From the NCBI RefSeq assembly GCF_910592395.1, contig NC_088308.1, forward strand, positions 27,607,501 to 27,667,500: a DNA stretch of 60,000 nucleotides, given 5' to 3'. Position 1 is the stretch's first letter; each line of letters opens with the position of its first letter. The notes beneath the pieces are model-generated. The model saw nothing but the letters and a program-made list of their open reading frames with translations, had not been told where the DNA came from and ran no database searches. Shown here piece after piece: positions 1-41,200 of this stretch. The position numbers were made by a program, and so were the translations under genes. Source of the stretch: Lineus longissimus. Taxonomy: Eukaryota; Nemertea; Pilidiophora; Heteronemertea; Lineidae.

Positions 1-1352
1 GTCAATAGTCAATAACCGCCTACATTTGGTTATCAATACGATTCAGAAGGGATAGCCTTGACGATTGGCCACATGTGGTCGCTAGGTAATGAAGGAAGCG
101 TATCTGATCATATTGGTACCAATATTTATAAGGTCAAATTGGAAATTTTCAGCAAGAGTGGACCATGTTTATCCATCCAAATGTTATATTTCTTCTGGCA
201 GAACAACAAGACTATCGATCTTTCTTCCTTGCACTGAGTTTTCACCAGTTGCTTGGAAAGCGTGTTGGTGAACACAGGTAAACATTGTTGCTTTTTCACG
301 ATGCATTTTGATTTCCCCTCCAGTCAATCTTCCCTCCACTTTGATATTCCGCAGATAATGCACTTACTTTGGCTGTGAAAATGCACCCAACAACCTCGTG
401 TTCCTTCAGTAGGCCTGACTAAGCACAATGACCATTGTCGTTATGGAGAGCGGCTTTAATATGAACAGACATGGCAAATCTTCACTTACATCGTTTTGCA
501 CAATTAGAGATCTGCAGTTTTTATCTATATTATCAGTTTGTCCTAAATTGGTCTCTTGAGGACGAAGTCACAATCAGGAGACAGGAATAAGTTTACATTA
601 TATTCTCTTTAAGCACGCCAACGTAAATGAACAAGCAGACAGCAGGTGGATGCCCTGGTCCAATATCTTTCTCAACATTGTCCAATATCTGTCCCTACAC
701 GTTTCCAATGATAAACGCAGGTGTCATCCAGACATACCGGTGACAAAGGGGAAGAATTTTAATCACAACTGTCATCGTTCATCTGTACCGCTCAAGCTCT
801 AACCACCTGCATCCACTGCGGCAATGAAACCCTTTGATGTTTCAGCGAAGACGCTCCAAATGAATCTGGTGCTTTGCTAATATGCTGCAAGAACGAAGAT
901 GTGACACAAATTGCAATTTAGTTTTCAAATGATATCAAAATGGTCGTTTACTCGACGAGTGCAACCACGCAGCCTATTACGCCGCTAATATTTTATAGAC
1001 AGTCTCTGGTTAATGATCATTCTTTGAAGGTTTCATTTAAATCCTCTAGATTCACCATGTGGTTATTTTTTGTTGCTGTAAGCTCTTAAAACTGGTCTTT
1101 GTCTACCTGGCACTAAGAACCAATGACATATATATCAAATTGTCCATTACTAACACAAAAAATGTGTGTAATTCAAAAAAAACTATTTTCTCGTGTCATT
1201 ATTTCTCAGGCAGACATGTTTTGTTGTATCAAGTTAAAGTGTAAGGTAAATAGCAATTGTCGACATGGAAAACAGATATTTCTCGCCCACATTCTTGTCT
1301 ACCATGTCTTGCGGGAAAGTATCATTTTCAAAAGGATTTTTTAACGAGTTTG

Positions 1353-1388
1353 TTTACAATTGTAAAGAGTAAAACTATCAATTGATAG
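1353..1388. repeat. Two adjacent 14-bp perfect palindromes
   Basis: TTTACAATTGTAAA (1353-1366) and CTATCAATTGATAG (1375-1388) are both perfect palindromes centred on CAATTG and separated by 8 bp. Function is unknown. Confidence 0.8.
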
Positions 1389-1550
1389 GGTGATGGGGTT
1401 GCAACATATTCAAATTCGTTGAGCAAGTTGAACAATTGACATTCGGCAGGTGCTATTAACAAAAAAAGGCATCATATTTCCGCTTAAGGTAGCGTTATAT
1501 CTCAAACCTCTCATTGTAAATCGGTCTACTTGTCTGAATAGTCTAATACT

Positions 1551-1595
1551 TACTTGACTATTTTATTACTATTTACTTGACTATTTTATTACTAT
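1551..1595. repeat. 23-bp tandem duplication
   Basis: TACTTGACTATTTTATTACT occurs at 1551 and again at 1574, two adjacent AT-rich copies with a period of 23 bp. A related TACTTGTCTGAATAGTCTA lies just before, suggesting an older diverged copy. Confidence 0.9.
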
Positions 1596-2010
1596 ATCGT
1601 TAATATGAGCAGAAAAACTAATAAGATTGATGTTGATCGGCTTGGAAAATGGTACTCGAGGGCTCCCCCTATGATAATCAAGGGTGGTATTTATAAAACA
1701 TCTAAACATCCTTAATCCCCCTCATAGAGAATGCAGTCATATTGCAGAATTTACACCCTCAGAAACTCTTAAAACCAATCCCAAGACACTTTGCCTAGAG
1801 TTTCACTCATTTCGTTGAACAATTTGGTTCACAAATTGCGTGATTCCCTATACTGGTAGCAGTCCGTTATGAAAGGCGAGTAGGAAGGTGTAAAAACTTG
1901 AGATGTTGTGTCAAGTGTGATATTGCGTGTGAATGATACTTCAAACAGCCAACGCCAGCTTGTGAAACTACTAGTATTCACAATAAATCAGCTGCATTTT
2001 GGTGCACTAG

Positions 2011-2346
2011 GAATCCAAACTAAAAACCAACAGCACATATACGAAGGCTTCATAGGTATTTTATTACATCAGCTTTATACAGATAATTGACTACATGTAC
2101 AAGAAAAAGAGAACACATTACGGCGAGGGTCACAGCCAAGATCAACAGATCCCTCACGGCTGTGACCAGTCACCCATCGGGAATCCAAACTAAAAACCAA
2201 CAGCACATATACACAGGTTTCATAGGTATTTTATTTCATCAACTTTATACAGATAATTGACTACATGTACAAGAAAAAGAGAACACATTACGGTGAGGGT
2301 CACAGCCAAGATCAACAGATCCCTCACGGCTGTGACCAACCACCCA
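2011..2346. repeat. 170-bp tandem duplication with paired hairpins
   Basis: Copy 1 (2011-2180) and copy 2 (2181-2346) both start GAATCCAAACTAAAAACCAA and end near CACCCAT; they differ at only about ten positions. Each contains GGTCACAGCC and, 22 bp later, its exact complement GGCTGTGACC. Each also has GTGAGGG (GCGAGGG in copy 1) and CCCTCAC offset from the first pair, so two alternative stems can form. High identity points to a recent duplication. Confidence 0.92.
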
Positions 2347-5300
2347 TGTTCTCAACATACTACCAGCTCGGTGACAAAACCCATTCTGCATTCATACTTG
2401 TCAAACCATACACTACATCAGACCGTCACCCAATTACATCACATTTCAAACAAAGGAATGCCACTATACAAAGGATTAAGCCACCGTGTTTGTTTACATG
2501 CAGTGCAGCCACAGTCCATTGAAGGGGATCACTCATGAATGGCCGATTTAAATCATAGCGAAATTGTTACACCCTATTATATTGGAGTACCGTGTAATAC
2601 TTATTACATGCAAAAGTGCGATTCCGTTCTTAATCGCTTCTCCTGTGGTTCTTGACATGATGTCTCAGGCTTTAATCAAATTAACGTCTATTTCTGGCGA
2701 CATATAATTACGCCATAGGCTGGCATGACGAACCTTCATTTTTAACGTATTTCATTTTCTTCTTGCTTGAGTTCTATATCCATCTTGTAACCAAAGAAGT
2801 GTGTAAATGATATCCTTGAGGTGTGAAGATAATGCAATTCCCCTGATGAGAGCAATTATAGAGAAATGATGATCCGTGATGGAGTGTCTTATTCTTTGAT
2901 GTTATTGAGCCATTTATGGTAATGACCTTGTATGGTTAATAGTGCACTTTCCTAAACTGGAGCATACTTCAATGCCTTTCATGTCTCATTTATTTAAAGA
3001 AGGGGTGGGGTCACTGTCCAATACCAAGATGAATACTGCTCTGTGACTTAAAAGGTACCCCCGGAATTATTTCACGAGGCTATGCGAGATATATTACATA
3101 CACCTCATGGTTTACGACTATTGCACAAATCTACACCAAGATTTTGCTGGCGTTTGCTGTCAGTATCACGCAACCATCACAACCACCCAGCTACAAGTTT
3201 TCAGAATAAAATCAACCTGCCGATTTTAACCTTTTGGACAACAACTCCGCCCGCTTTCATAGCACCTTTCTCGGTCATCTCCACCTCAGTCATCTCACCA
3301 ACCTATTATGGCCCTGTCCCATTGAGTGATTAGATTTCTTGCTCACCTCCCCTGCCTTTCACAGTCCTCGCCGCTTCGGTTCGGAGATAATTCTGCCTCA
3401 AAACAGGTGATACATACATCACGTACACAGCCGGTGCTAACATATATCAGATCAGGAAAATCAGGATTGGGGCAATTTCGTATATCGCCATAAGGACTAA
3501 TCTAGCGCCAATTTGCCGACTCTGTACAGCTGGTGCGTCCATAGGCTGTGCTGTGGTGCTATCGGTCGTGGGTGGATTTGTATAACGATGACAGGAAGTA
3601 TATTGGGCACCGTTTAACGCTTGATTTACGAATGTTTAGATGATTTCCAAACCCGTAAACTGACATATAATGAAGCCTGTTTTAGGATCAATTCCAAAAC
3701 AGTATCGCTTTGGACAATCGCCCATTGAATTATGACAAGTCGTCGCCATTTTCATATTCACTGCCCTCTTCAGCTAGCTTATTGCTGCTAAGTCAATCCC
3801 TGGGTATGCTATGAATTTTATCAGAATATGAGCGATGTCACCCGTGCTTTCTCAGCAAATAAATAGCATTATTAGAAGTCACATTTAGAAACTCATCGTT
3901 TGACTTTTATATTACTGGGCAATAACCTTTGGAGACAACAAAGGCAACGAAAGGAAACACGCCTCCAATGTCTCGCGAAGCTTTGTGAAAGTCGCAATAT
4001 GGCGGCCAATTTGATAGAACACTCGCCGTGCTATTTGTGAAAAAAATACTGTAAAGGCCTGTAAAGAAGATTTTGCCAGACCCTGGACTTTGTCAGCAGC
4101 GGCGATGTTGAGGTACCCCGAGCCGTGTCTGTATGGAGGTCTCTATCCACCACAGTAGCTATTGGTAACTTTCTAGCCATTTCTTTGTTGTTACCGCGAA
4201 CTCCCTCAGGTCACAGTTTGGTCGACATCGATGACACGAGCTCAGCTTCTCGTTATTACTTATTTAGGATATAGAATCATATAACGACTACTGCACTCCG
4301 AGACATATCTCGATCTGAAACAAAATTAGGGTGGTATTGGTGTGTCAATGTCTTACTGGCATGATGTCCTTGTGTTAGATTGAAAATTGGGCTTAACGTC
4401 ATAAGAAAGATAAAGTGGACTTCCAGCCTTGAATCTTGAAGCTTCGGCTGGTCATAACCCTATCTGGATGTAGTCCGTTAGTTTGATTTCCTAAACACGT
4501 ATGTTAATCATTGTACAGCGAATCACATACAATCTCCTTGAACTGTTATTGGATCCCGGAAAGATTAATGCCGCGAAACTGAAACCCTTTTTATCATTCA
4601 TTCGACGAGATGTGTTGTTTGCATAATGTCATTTGGATTATGATAAATGGCATCTCGGCAAATCTTATTGCATATTTATCTTGATCTTTACGCGTCAGGA
4701 TAATTTCTCCAGTTACTCCATCAGGAACTGTGCGGATGTTGTGGTATCGGTCATCTCAATGTTCGTCCCGGTATGGCCCTAAGTCAAAATTTCTAGAAGA
4801 AACATAGATAGTCATAAGTTAACGGCTTCGTATGTTGATGAAATTAGTGTTAAACTTCGTTAAAGAGGTCAAGAGTATTCGTCTGGCATGAGGATTTTCA
4901 AACATTGCCAAAAGGTGAGTTATTCATCAATTTGAAGTTATACCTCTTCAATGTCGGCAACAGTTTACTATTTAGATTTGATCGGAAATTTGATTTGACT
5001 TTTTTGAAATTGCGGAAAATAAAGGAAATAGCTTACATTCTAAAAACCTTTCATGGTACTAGTACCTCGTATGTCCTCCCTATTACCATTCTGGACCTGT
5101 CTCAACCGGAGTCCAGGGAATTGACATCGGGGATCACACAGTTATTATCTGTTAATGCTCAATAAGCTTGATGTGGTTAGGGGTCAGCCAAGGAAATGAT
5201 GAGCATCAGTAGCGGCAAATGATAACTGGCGCCCTGTAATGGCGCACGTGGAATCCTTAAAGAAGCGACATTATCGTAGATGTACTCGCGATTACCCAAT

Positions 5301-8300
5301 AATTGTCATGACGTAAATGGGCTCCTTAGCCCAGCCGTCTGTAAAGCTAACGAAATGGGAGTATTAGTGCGGACCTATGGTAATTGTGTGGGAGATGGTC
5401 CATAAAGATGATACATAACAAGGGAAAACTGACCATGGTCGTCCATTAGCCATGCAGAATGTCTCCTAGCTGTTGAATAATGTTTTTGTTACTGGGAAAT
5501 AAACAGTAATCTAAACGAGGTACATCCTCAGATTGGATCTGCTTCGAACGAATTATCTCTGTGGGTAGCGTCGCGACAGTAAAAGAAACGCTTGGTGAAT
5601 ATCAAGAGGATTGTAATATTTGACGTAGTATAATAATCGCGTTGTCTTGTTTGTAGTAGTGTGCTCTATTGAAGATTCTTTGATGCCAGTCAGCATTGGT
5701 GACGTTTTCTATCTGAATCAAGAAGAAAATAGCTGCATAGTAAGACTACAAATCCGACTACAAATCTTCTTCTGCAATCCTCTTCCTTTCCTCCTACACC
5801 TCCTGATTCGCTCCTCTTTTTCTAAGCTGCAACATCAACATCGTGATGACTGAGCTTCCTTTATCAGCATCAGAAGGTTTTACTGACAATAGGTAACACC
5901 CCATCCTGATAAAGAGGACGAATACTCTCTCATTGACACACCCTAGCTAGTAATAAATCGTTGGTCCAGACAACCACTAACCATGTCAGAGAACCAGACT
6001 GAGCGATGTCCATTAAGCCGACCTGCTGATCAGGCAAATGAGCAAACCAGAAAGGTAATTTCCACGCTGAAAGCAAAGCAATTTGAGATAAGTATCTGGT
6101 GTTTGGTAACCATTTGGGGAGTCATGTTTGGTCATGCGATAGGTTAAAAATGATTAATCTGTCCTTGTAGGGAATCCAATATCATATTGTGGCATGTTTA
6201 CAGTGTAATACCAAACATCTCATCAACTTCAGCTAATTCCAGGGGGCTTTTTTTGTACGTCGACATCATTATATTTCTTGAATTACTATTGTACCTTAAA
6301 GGTCTGCTGTCTCCCGATGCTTGTACTACAATTCTGATTTAATGCACACCAAAGTACATGGCAAGCTGGATGTTGCTCACATATAGAAATGGCGACAGTC
6401 ATGAAGTCATGTTCATCTCAATATCGTGTGACAGGCCAGACATCCACCTCTTAATCTTAATGTAGTTCGATTGTAGTTTTATCTCCAACTTCAATTTAAT
6501 GTAGAGTGAGATAAACTTAAAAGGAATTGAAGATTCGATTATTTGACTATCAAACGACGTAAATGGTGATGTATAGTGAATGTTAGTGTGTATTTGGAAA
6601 CAGATATGTCACAAACGATTTGAAAGGAGGGTGAAGAGTCTAATACATGTGCAGTTTCAGACCTCTTGCTTCGTGCTACAATAGCAAAACAGGTTTCAGG
6701 TTCGGCTGCTTCGCATTCTTCCTTGCATTTTGTGAACCTTGAATCGACACCCGTAATCGTCATACCCTCAGGCAGGGTCAACTATCCTGATGAGCTGTAA
6801 GTGTCATAATGTCCTCATCGTTGCATCTTCTAATCGATGTGATTGCCACTTAATTCGAAGGAGATTGTTCATTAAGTTTCGTCCATCAAGAGGAATTGAT
6901 AGTAAGAGACTGCTTTAGGCGGTCTTTATCTCCGGACGTAATTTAAGGTTGTTGGCTAATTCAAATCTTTGTTCTCTTGTTCAGAGCGCCTATGCCGCAT
7001 AGGATAGCGCATGAAGAAAATCACCCATGGTCTTTGGAACAGTGAAAATCCATTCCAAAAAAATGATATGTAAGAGATCATATCTGCTGCCCAGACGTTT
7101 TTCTCTCGTATTTTTCATTTGTGTCTTCTTTGGTGGTGCCAGCACGATATACCCCGAGGCGCTGGGAGAGGACAAACAAAGAACCAGCTGTTCCTAATTG
7201 CTTCCCCGAGGCAAGCTTAGAAAAAGATCTTTCTTTGGCAAGTCAACACTCGGCTTCACCAACAAGGAAGCCGGTGAACTGTCACAAACATTTCTTTCCT
7301 TCTTCAGCAACACTTTACAAAGTCTTTCCTTCTTTTATCAGCTTACAGTGTTTGCAGACGTCAATGTCCACTTATCGGTCTGTTTCTGGTAGCACCAATG
7401 ACAATTCCCCCGCAATTACTTCATTGAAGCCTTTCACCACTGTTTGCGAAGTGGCCATACGATCTCATGCGTCACTTTCTTTGATAATGCAGCCCGGTTG
7501 CTGGTCGTCAGAAAAGCACCAGGCTCCAGGCTGTTGGTTCCATCTCGCCAGAAACACCATTGCTGACTAAAGCTGCCCGGCCTGGGAGCAGTTTGCGCAG
7601 TGCAGGTGCTCTTTATATTTGTGCTGAGATGAATGTGTAAACAGCAGATCACTAAACCCTCGTTAATCGGATTTTCATCTTCTTCCTTTATCTTATGTTG
7701 GTAAAAACATGTTTACCGACTGCAAAAAGTTACATCCTCATAATGATTTAAGTAGGTGTAACTTTTTCGTGTTTCTTGCATGGGGTTTCTTGATCTCCTT
7801 TTATGTGGAACAGGTGAGCTAAGTGACAAAGTTGAGATCAAGCTTCTTTTCATTTGATTAGCTGATCGTCATTCCTGGTAGCCAGGCTGTTGTTATAACA
7901 AACGTGCTGCTCTTTCTATGGTGATGAGACGTAAAGGTGTTCAGTCTCTGCTTCGCTGTTTACGTGGCTACGATAACAGTAAGCAAACTTAACGAGGTGA
8001 CCGCCGGATGACCATGGATGGTTATTTGAAGATAATGTAAAGGGAAGAAGACAATACTACTTAGACTAGTACGTGATGTAACGTTGACACATGTTCCAAG
8101 TAAAGAGTTCTATTGACCTCTACTCTTCATTACGGCAATTCTTATGGGGTTAATGATCAGAGACTGATTCCAGGATCCAATTATTCTTGTACGTCGCGAT
8201 TGATACCTCACATCTCGCAAAAAATAATAGCCTCATCAAGTTATTCATTACAGAAGTGAAAGAGAGAGAAATCACGATGAGATGCATTGAATGAAATCTA

Positions 8301-11300
8301 TCCGATTCGTTGCCACACCTGAGACATGCTTGTATCTTATTCAGGAGGAGATTGGTTTACAATAATGGCAAATGGAAAAACGGATGACGAGAAGTGCCGT
8401 GCTGACAATCTGATGGCTTGTGCTATTTGTGTAGAGGGATAGTGCATGTATTGCAGAAATGACATCTGTTCAGACCGCGACCCTTTCAAACCCTTGGCCT
8501 ATCCAAAAGGGTTGTTTGCATCCGTCACGAGAAATATGTTTTTCTGAAGAATATTATCAGAAGCAAGGGGATTTTTTTAAACTAACGTTGCCACTGCGCT
8601 GCGTTGGAACAGACTTTGTAGTTTCATCGCCTTTGAGCAGAAGGTTAGCTTCAACCGGATGATATCGAAGTGATAAATCTGGTAAAGCTGGTCGTTTACA
8701 TAGCTGGTAGTCACTTTGCTGGTGGTGAGATCATGCACGGTCGGGTAATGCTAAAAAGGATGGTAGATTCAAAATATTGATTAGAAATGACCTACCCTGG
8801 GAAATAACATGGACACCCTCACCGGTGATGCTGGAAATGAAGAGGTAACGATGCATCATTATGACAGAAAGAAACTTGGAATGGAGATTTGAGCTTCCGC
8901 GTCCACAAGTGAAATGCCAAGTGAATGTCAAACATGCACTGTAAATAGTCATTAGCCAATTGAATTGCTTGAAGAACAGTGGATTTTGGCATTTTGGGAA
9001 ATCACAAAATATCCACTTTGTTTTCTTGCTATTTTCCTCGATGGTTTTTGCTTAAAACCGCGTGAAACGATATGCCTATCACCTGTCTAGACTCCTGATA
9101 ACGTCTTATGACCATTACTGTACCTTTAATAGCGTCTCGTCATGCTGATCCGACTTATGGATGGATGTCGGATGTATGCGGAGACCATTTCCTTCTCTCA
9201 TGATCTGACTGCTGATACCGACATTGACCACTTATACGACGCTTACGACGTTGATATATGGAATATCAGGAGATGTAATGTATTCATCTACTAAGCTGGC
9301 CAAGGCGGCAATTTCGTTCGAACAACGACTTTCTGCTTTCGAGGCCGAGAAGTAGGTTACTAGTTGTCCTTGCGCTGCTCCTAAACTACCATGTAACAGC
9401 ACAGCAATGATTTTTGTGACTCTTTGATTTTTGATGGTGACGTTGCCTTCATTGAGCATTTATCTTGTTGCGAGTGAGCACCAGTCTCCCAGCATCCAGT
9501 TTTGGCGGAATTTTCTGAATCAAAATTGGGCCATGGTAAGCTGGGAGCTCACAGAGGTAGTCATTCCATCTGTAAAACCGTCTCCTCGTGTTTGTCCACA
9601 CCACCTCCTTGCATCGAGGACGGCTTTCAATCACTTCAGAAACTATCGCTTAGCTCTTTTCTTCTGAATAAATGGAAATCTTCCTAAGTTGCCAGTTTGT
9701 TATCAGCGTCTTACTACACTTGCCAGTGGTGGATAGCAACTGACCGGAATTCATCGATTGGTTGAGCCACTAACTGACGCGGTTTGCTCAGCTGTTGTCA
9801 GTCGGAGAAGCAACGGTAGTTGCAGGTAGACTTAGCAGACGGCGACATTAGTATAGCTTCACTCTAGTTATCGGAATAGTCGCAGATGAAGGCTCGTTCG
9901 TGACGAGATGATTGGTGTCTCTGCTATATACTGCATCAGTTGATCAGAGAAGCTCAGACCGCACCGGGACCAGCACAAAGACAATCATTTTGGACTTTGC
10001 TTCTCTTCTTTTTCTTACGAATTTCAGTAGATTCTTTAAGGGCGTCAGGAAAGTACGAGTAACTAAACCAAGTGTCTTACGCAATATTATCCTTAAAGTT
10101 ATATACCTCATTGGAAGAGTTTTTGTGTGGTGATTTTGAAAGTCCCGGACGATACATTTCGTGTATCAATCTCGTCTAATCATAACACAAACACTTTTCA
10201 AAAGCCATTGCTCTTTATAATGTCTGATATCAGTGACCCCGTAACCTAGACATTTATCCTATTTCCTGGGTTAATTCAATTAAGCAGCTCTGTATATATC
10301 CGATATTTATATTTTCCTAAAGCAAATACTGTTTCTTGTCACTCAATCTGACACACTTCAGAGATGAATGAATATTATTGACATAGATAATGGGGAAGCG
10401 CTCTATAGATGTAGAATATATACTTCTTGAGAAATTCGTCCTTCGGCAAAACCAGAACGGGATTTTTAATGCATGTATTTGGGAAAAAGATTATCCTTCC
10501 TCACACACCATCACATGATTATAGATAGAGCTTGTCTCTCCATATCACTTTAATCTGTGATATACATTCCTTTCCTCTAAATTCAATTTAACCGTTTACT
10601 GATCTTTTAATTCTGCCCGTAGGGTTGAACGATTGATAACTAAATTCTAATTCTTACTAATGTATCATAAGTAATAAAGTTGCCCTCACGTATCTGAGGA
10701 ATTGGCTTATTAAAAAATAATCCTGTTGATGAAATACCAGATCTTCTTGCAAGGTTATTTTACATGGCGTAAATTCTAAACTATGACAAGATGGTGTCTC
10801 TTTGACGTCAAACATTTACAAAACCACCACTCTGGACAGTGTGCCGTACGGCAAAAACATTTTATTTTCTAAGAAAGTTGATTTTATTCACGAAGCAGCT
10901 ATATACTGTAACAAATAAGTTATTTGATACCTTCCAAGAATCGCTGGCTACATTAGACCTCCCCCAAAGCATTTTGGGCTAAAATGCTCTGCGCTTTCGC
11001 AGCACAGGATTTTGAAGGGGCCATTGCCATCGTCCACTGACCTAGACAACCTTTTTTACCGTGAACGATGCTCGCTGCTTCATCCTTACCACTGAGATGA
11101 GAGTGGAAATTGATCGGTGTGCGTGCGTGACTTATTCCTCTTGCCAACTAAATCTCCCGGAATACTAATCCTTTGCAGTCCAGACAGTCGATTCGACATG
11201 CATTTGCCTGATCGTAGCAATAATGTTGCATTCGTGTTTGGCGAGCAGCTACTCTGATATGATGCTAATATGGACCAATTGGAGTTTGTCGCGACGATCG

Positions 11301-13044
11301 ATTTACCTGGTCACAAGTTATGTTCAGTGGTGGTGGTGTTGTCCTTGTATTGCTAGGTGTCGCTCTTCAGAGTCGCTGTTTTTTGTGTCTGCTTGATTTT
11401 GGCCGCGTGCAGAACACGAGTGAATCAGGATGTCAATATTTGACTGACGAACATATATGCCAGCGTCATACTCAAGTGACAAACTTAGAATCATGTGCAT
11501 AAGTATAAATTAATGAGCACAAGTAAATAATATAATCGTTTGCTTTGTCGGTTAATTCCATCTTGTTTACCGGTGTTGCCAGTAAAGGCGTACAAAACGG
11601 CGCACTGACTAAACCATCGAGGTGCCCTTTGCGAATATCAGTCGTCTCGGGTACTGCCTCATTATCTTTAACAGAGAAGTCAGCCTAGCCATCCTGATCG
11701 ATCATCTACCTAATCAGACTGGTAAAACCTTTAATTCCGTCAATAGGCAACTGACAATGAGGCACAACAGCCAGGATTCTTGGGGCTTTGCCACCGTGAG
11801 ATGCCAATTTATTAATGCATGACTGTTGGTGATAACCCAGAAATATGCGACAATGGTATTGGGAATGTTAAAGTGTTCAGAGAAGGACTGTAATGAAAGG
11901 GATATGTCTTCTGAGATTGGTTTATATCTGACAACTTCACTAAGACAAAGTGATGTGTTGCTTTCAACCGTCAGAATCGCGGTAGACGGCCTCTCATTTC
12001 TGGTGGTCAAATGCGGTTGTTGGCAACCAACTAATGTGCCAAGCTTCAATGGGGAATATCAAGAAACAAAATGTGGCATATCTGGGGATCGCCCATTGAA
12101 CCATTGGGTCTCACTGAAGTCTTTTCTTTACTTCTGCCCTGACTATGTCGAACCTTAAACCTCTGTTTGGTCTGCTTCGGCGAGCGTGATATCATGTGAA
12201 TGCCTTCTCTCCTGTCTTCTGTGTTTGAATCAAGTTCATTGCAGATATGATGTCATTCCCGCCATTGTTGTAGACAGCTCAAATAACGAACCGTATTAAT
12301 TAACCATGACCTTACCATTTATCAATTATCAATTACTTCTACTCTTCAAGCTGTTCTCCGATCACTCGAGCCGCTGTTCAACTATTCACCTAAAACTATG
12401 CGTAAGAATCAATTTGCCCTTTCGTTCTGAGTGAGATGAAAGGTGGATGGCGGATGTTAAGGAAATCGCCTGGGTTTGCGCGGAGAATGATACCGGAAGC
12501 TTAACAAGCCTCGCTGTGGGCTAAACATGATCCCGTAATAAACGATTGTTGTCCATCAGCACTTTGACTCATATTTACACTTTTGTTGAGGGAAAGCTCA
12601 GCTGCTTAATGGGTTGTTCATATGACCACATGAAGAAACATCACAGGTTCTGCACAGTGAACGTGGTCTTAAACAGCGATGCTCACATGAGTTTCTTGTC
12701 TTGATGTTGATATGCGAAGCAGACGTTCATCCGATCAATGATCCACGTGACTATTCCATTGATCAATTCGCAGACGTCCCCCACTTCGAGTCATCGATGG
12801 ACATGCTAGTGATTGCTGTTAAATAACGTAATATGGATTATTGGTGAAGCCGGGCAGGTTAGCAGGCAACGGGATGCCGCCACGCTAACTTTCTCATCAT
12901 TACCAGTTAGAAGACTTGGATAATTCTATCAGTGTTCACGCAGCTAGTTGGCTCAATCGGTGCTTCGTCCCCCGCGGTATGGATACCTAGAGCACAAAGT
13001 GGCTTACTGCTGACCGGCAAGTTTTCTTGTTTGGATTAACTCAG

Positions 13045-40705
<27,661 letters not shown>

Positions 40706-41200
40706 GCCTGGCTTACACCTGTATTGGCTGTTGATCTAGATGATTGGCTGGATGTTGTCAGCCGCGATCTTTGAGTAGGTCTCGAAAGACCACGTGGAGC
40801 TGGTTTCCTTGAGGTGTACGCTTCGAGTACCGAGTCTGGCAGACTGGAAGAGAAAAACAGTTAGTTTTAACAGCAGTGGAGCACGAGAGAAGTCAAGCAG
40901 GAACCTGCGCAGCATTGTAGCCTTAACAATAAGAACCGAGGTGCCGAAGAAAAAAATCAATTTTCAAAATTTTGTCTTATTCGTGTTTCCGTGTATCTTT
41001 TCCCTAAACATCAATGTACAGCTTTTGTAGGACTTTTTATGGCTTTTTGTGAGGCTTCTGCTGCTAAAAAGCACTGTGGCAAAAAGGGACTGCTGATGGT
41101 GTATGTAGTTACGAGGAACTATGACAAGACGAAAAGATGTGACGCATTTACCCGTTGTTGTAATATGTTAATAAAGATACGATTATTTGTACCATAAATG
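40706..41200 (+). other. Syt15: Syt15 3' untranslated region (probable)
   Basis: The stretch after the TAG stop has no continuing family homology and short spurious frames only. It runs to the first good polyadenylation signal at 41170. The exact end is not visible; a second AATAAA at 42023-42028 could give a longer form. Confidence 0.6.
41170..41175 (+). promoter_or_regulatory. Polyadenylation signal AATAAA for Syt15
   Basis: A canonical AATAAA lies 465 bp after the stop codon, followed about 30 bp later by a GT-rich element (AGGTGTGTCT), the usual arrangement around a cleavage site. Cleavage would be expected near 41190-41200. This is a sequence-pattern inference without transcript evidence. 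Confidence 0.55.

Larger units (their letters stand above)
1..13044. other. 5' region without recognisable genes
   Basis: Apart from the palindromes at 1353, the duplication at 1551 and the 170-bp duplication at 2011, I see no supportable gene. Open frames of 60-150 codons (for example 7121-7570 plus and 11714-12049 minus) lack recognisable domains or consistent splice signals. The region could contain unrecognised 5' Syt15 exons, including the membrane-anchor exon. Confidence 0.6.

Noticed and set aside
1057-1079. CACCATG start followed by MWLFFVA and a GTAAGC donor, like a signal-peptide first exon
   Set aside because: Only seven codons, no downstream exon could be linked, and such patterns arise often by chance.
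7121-7570. 149-codon plus-strand frame
   Set aside because: Low-complexity Ser/Pro/Thr translation without family resemblance; overlapping frames are similarly open.
11320-11360. MFSGGGVVLVLLG, considered as the missing Syt15 membrane-anchor exon
   Set aside because: The hydrophobic run is too short for a membrane span before the only phase-compatible GT, and that donor (CTAG|GTGTCG) is weak.
12949-12987. A-box-like TGGCTCAATCGG just upstream of Syt15 exon A, with GGTATGGATACC after it
   Set aside because: The B-box-like segment is only 15 bp from the A box, too close for a tRNA-derived head; evidence is insufficient.
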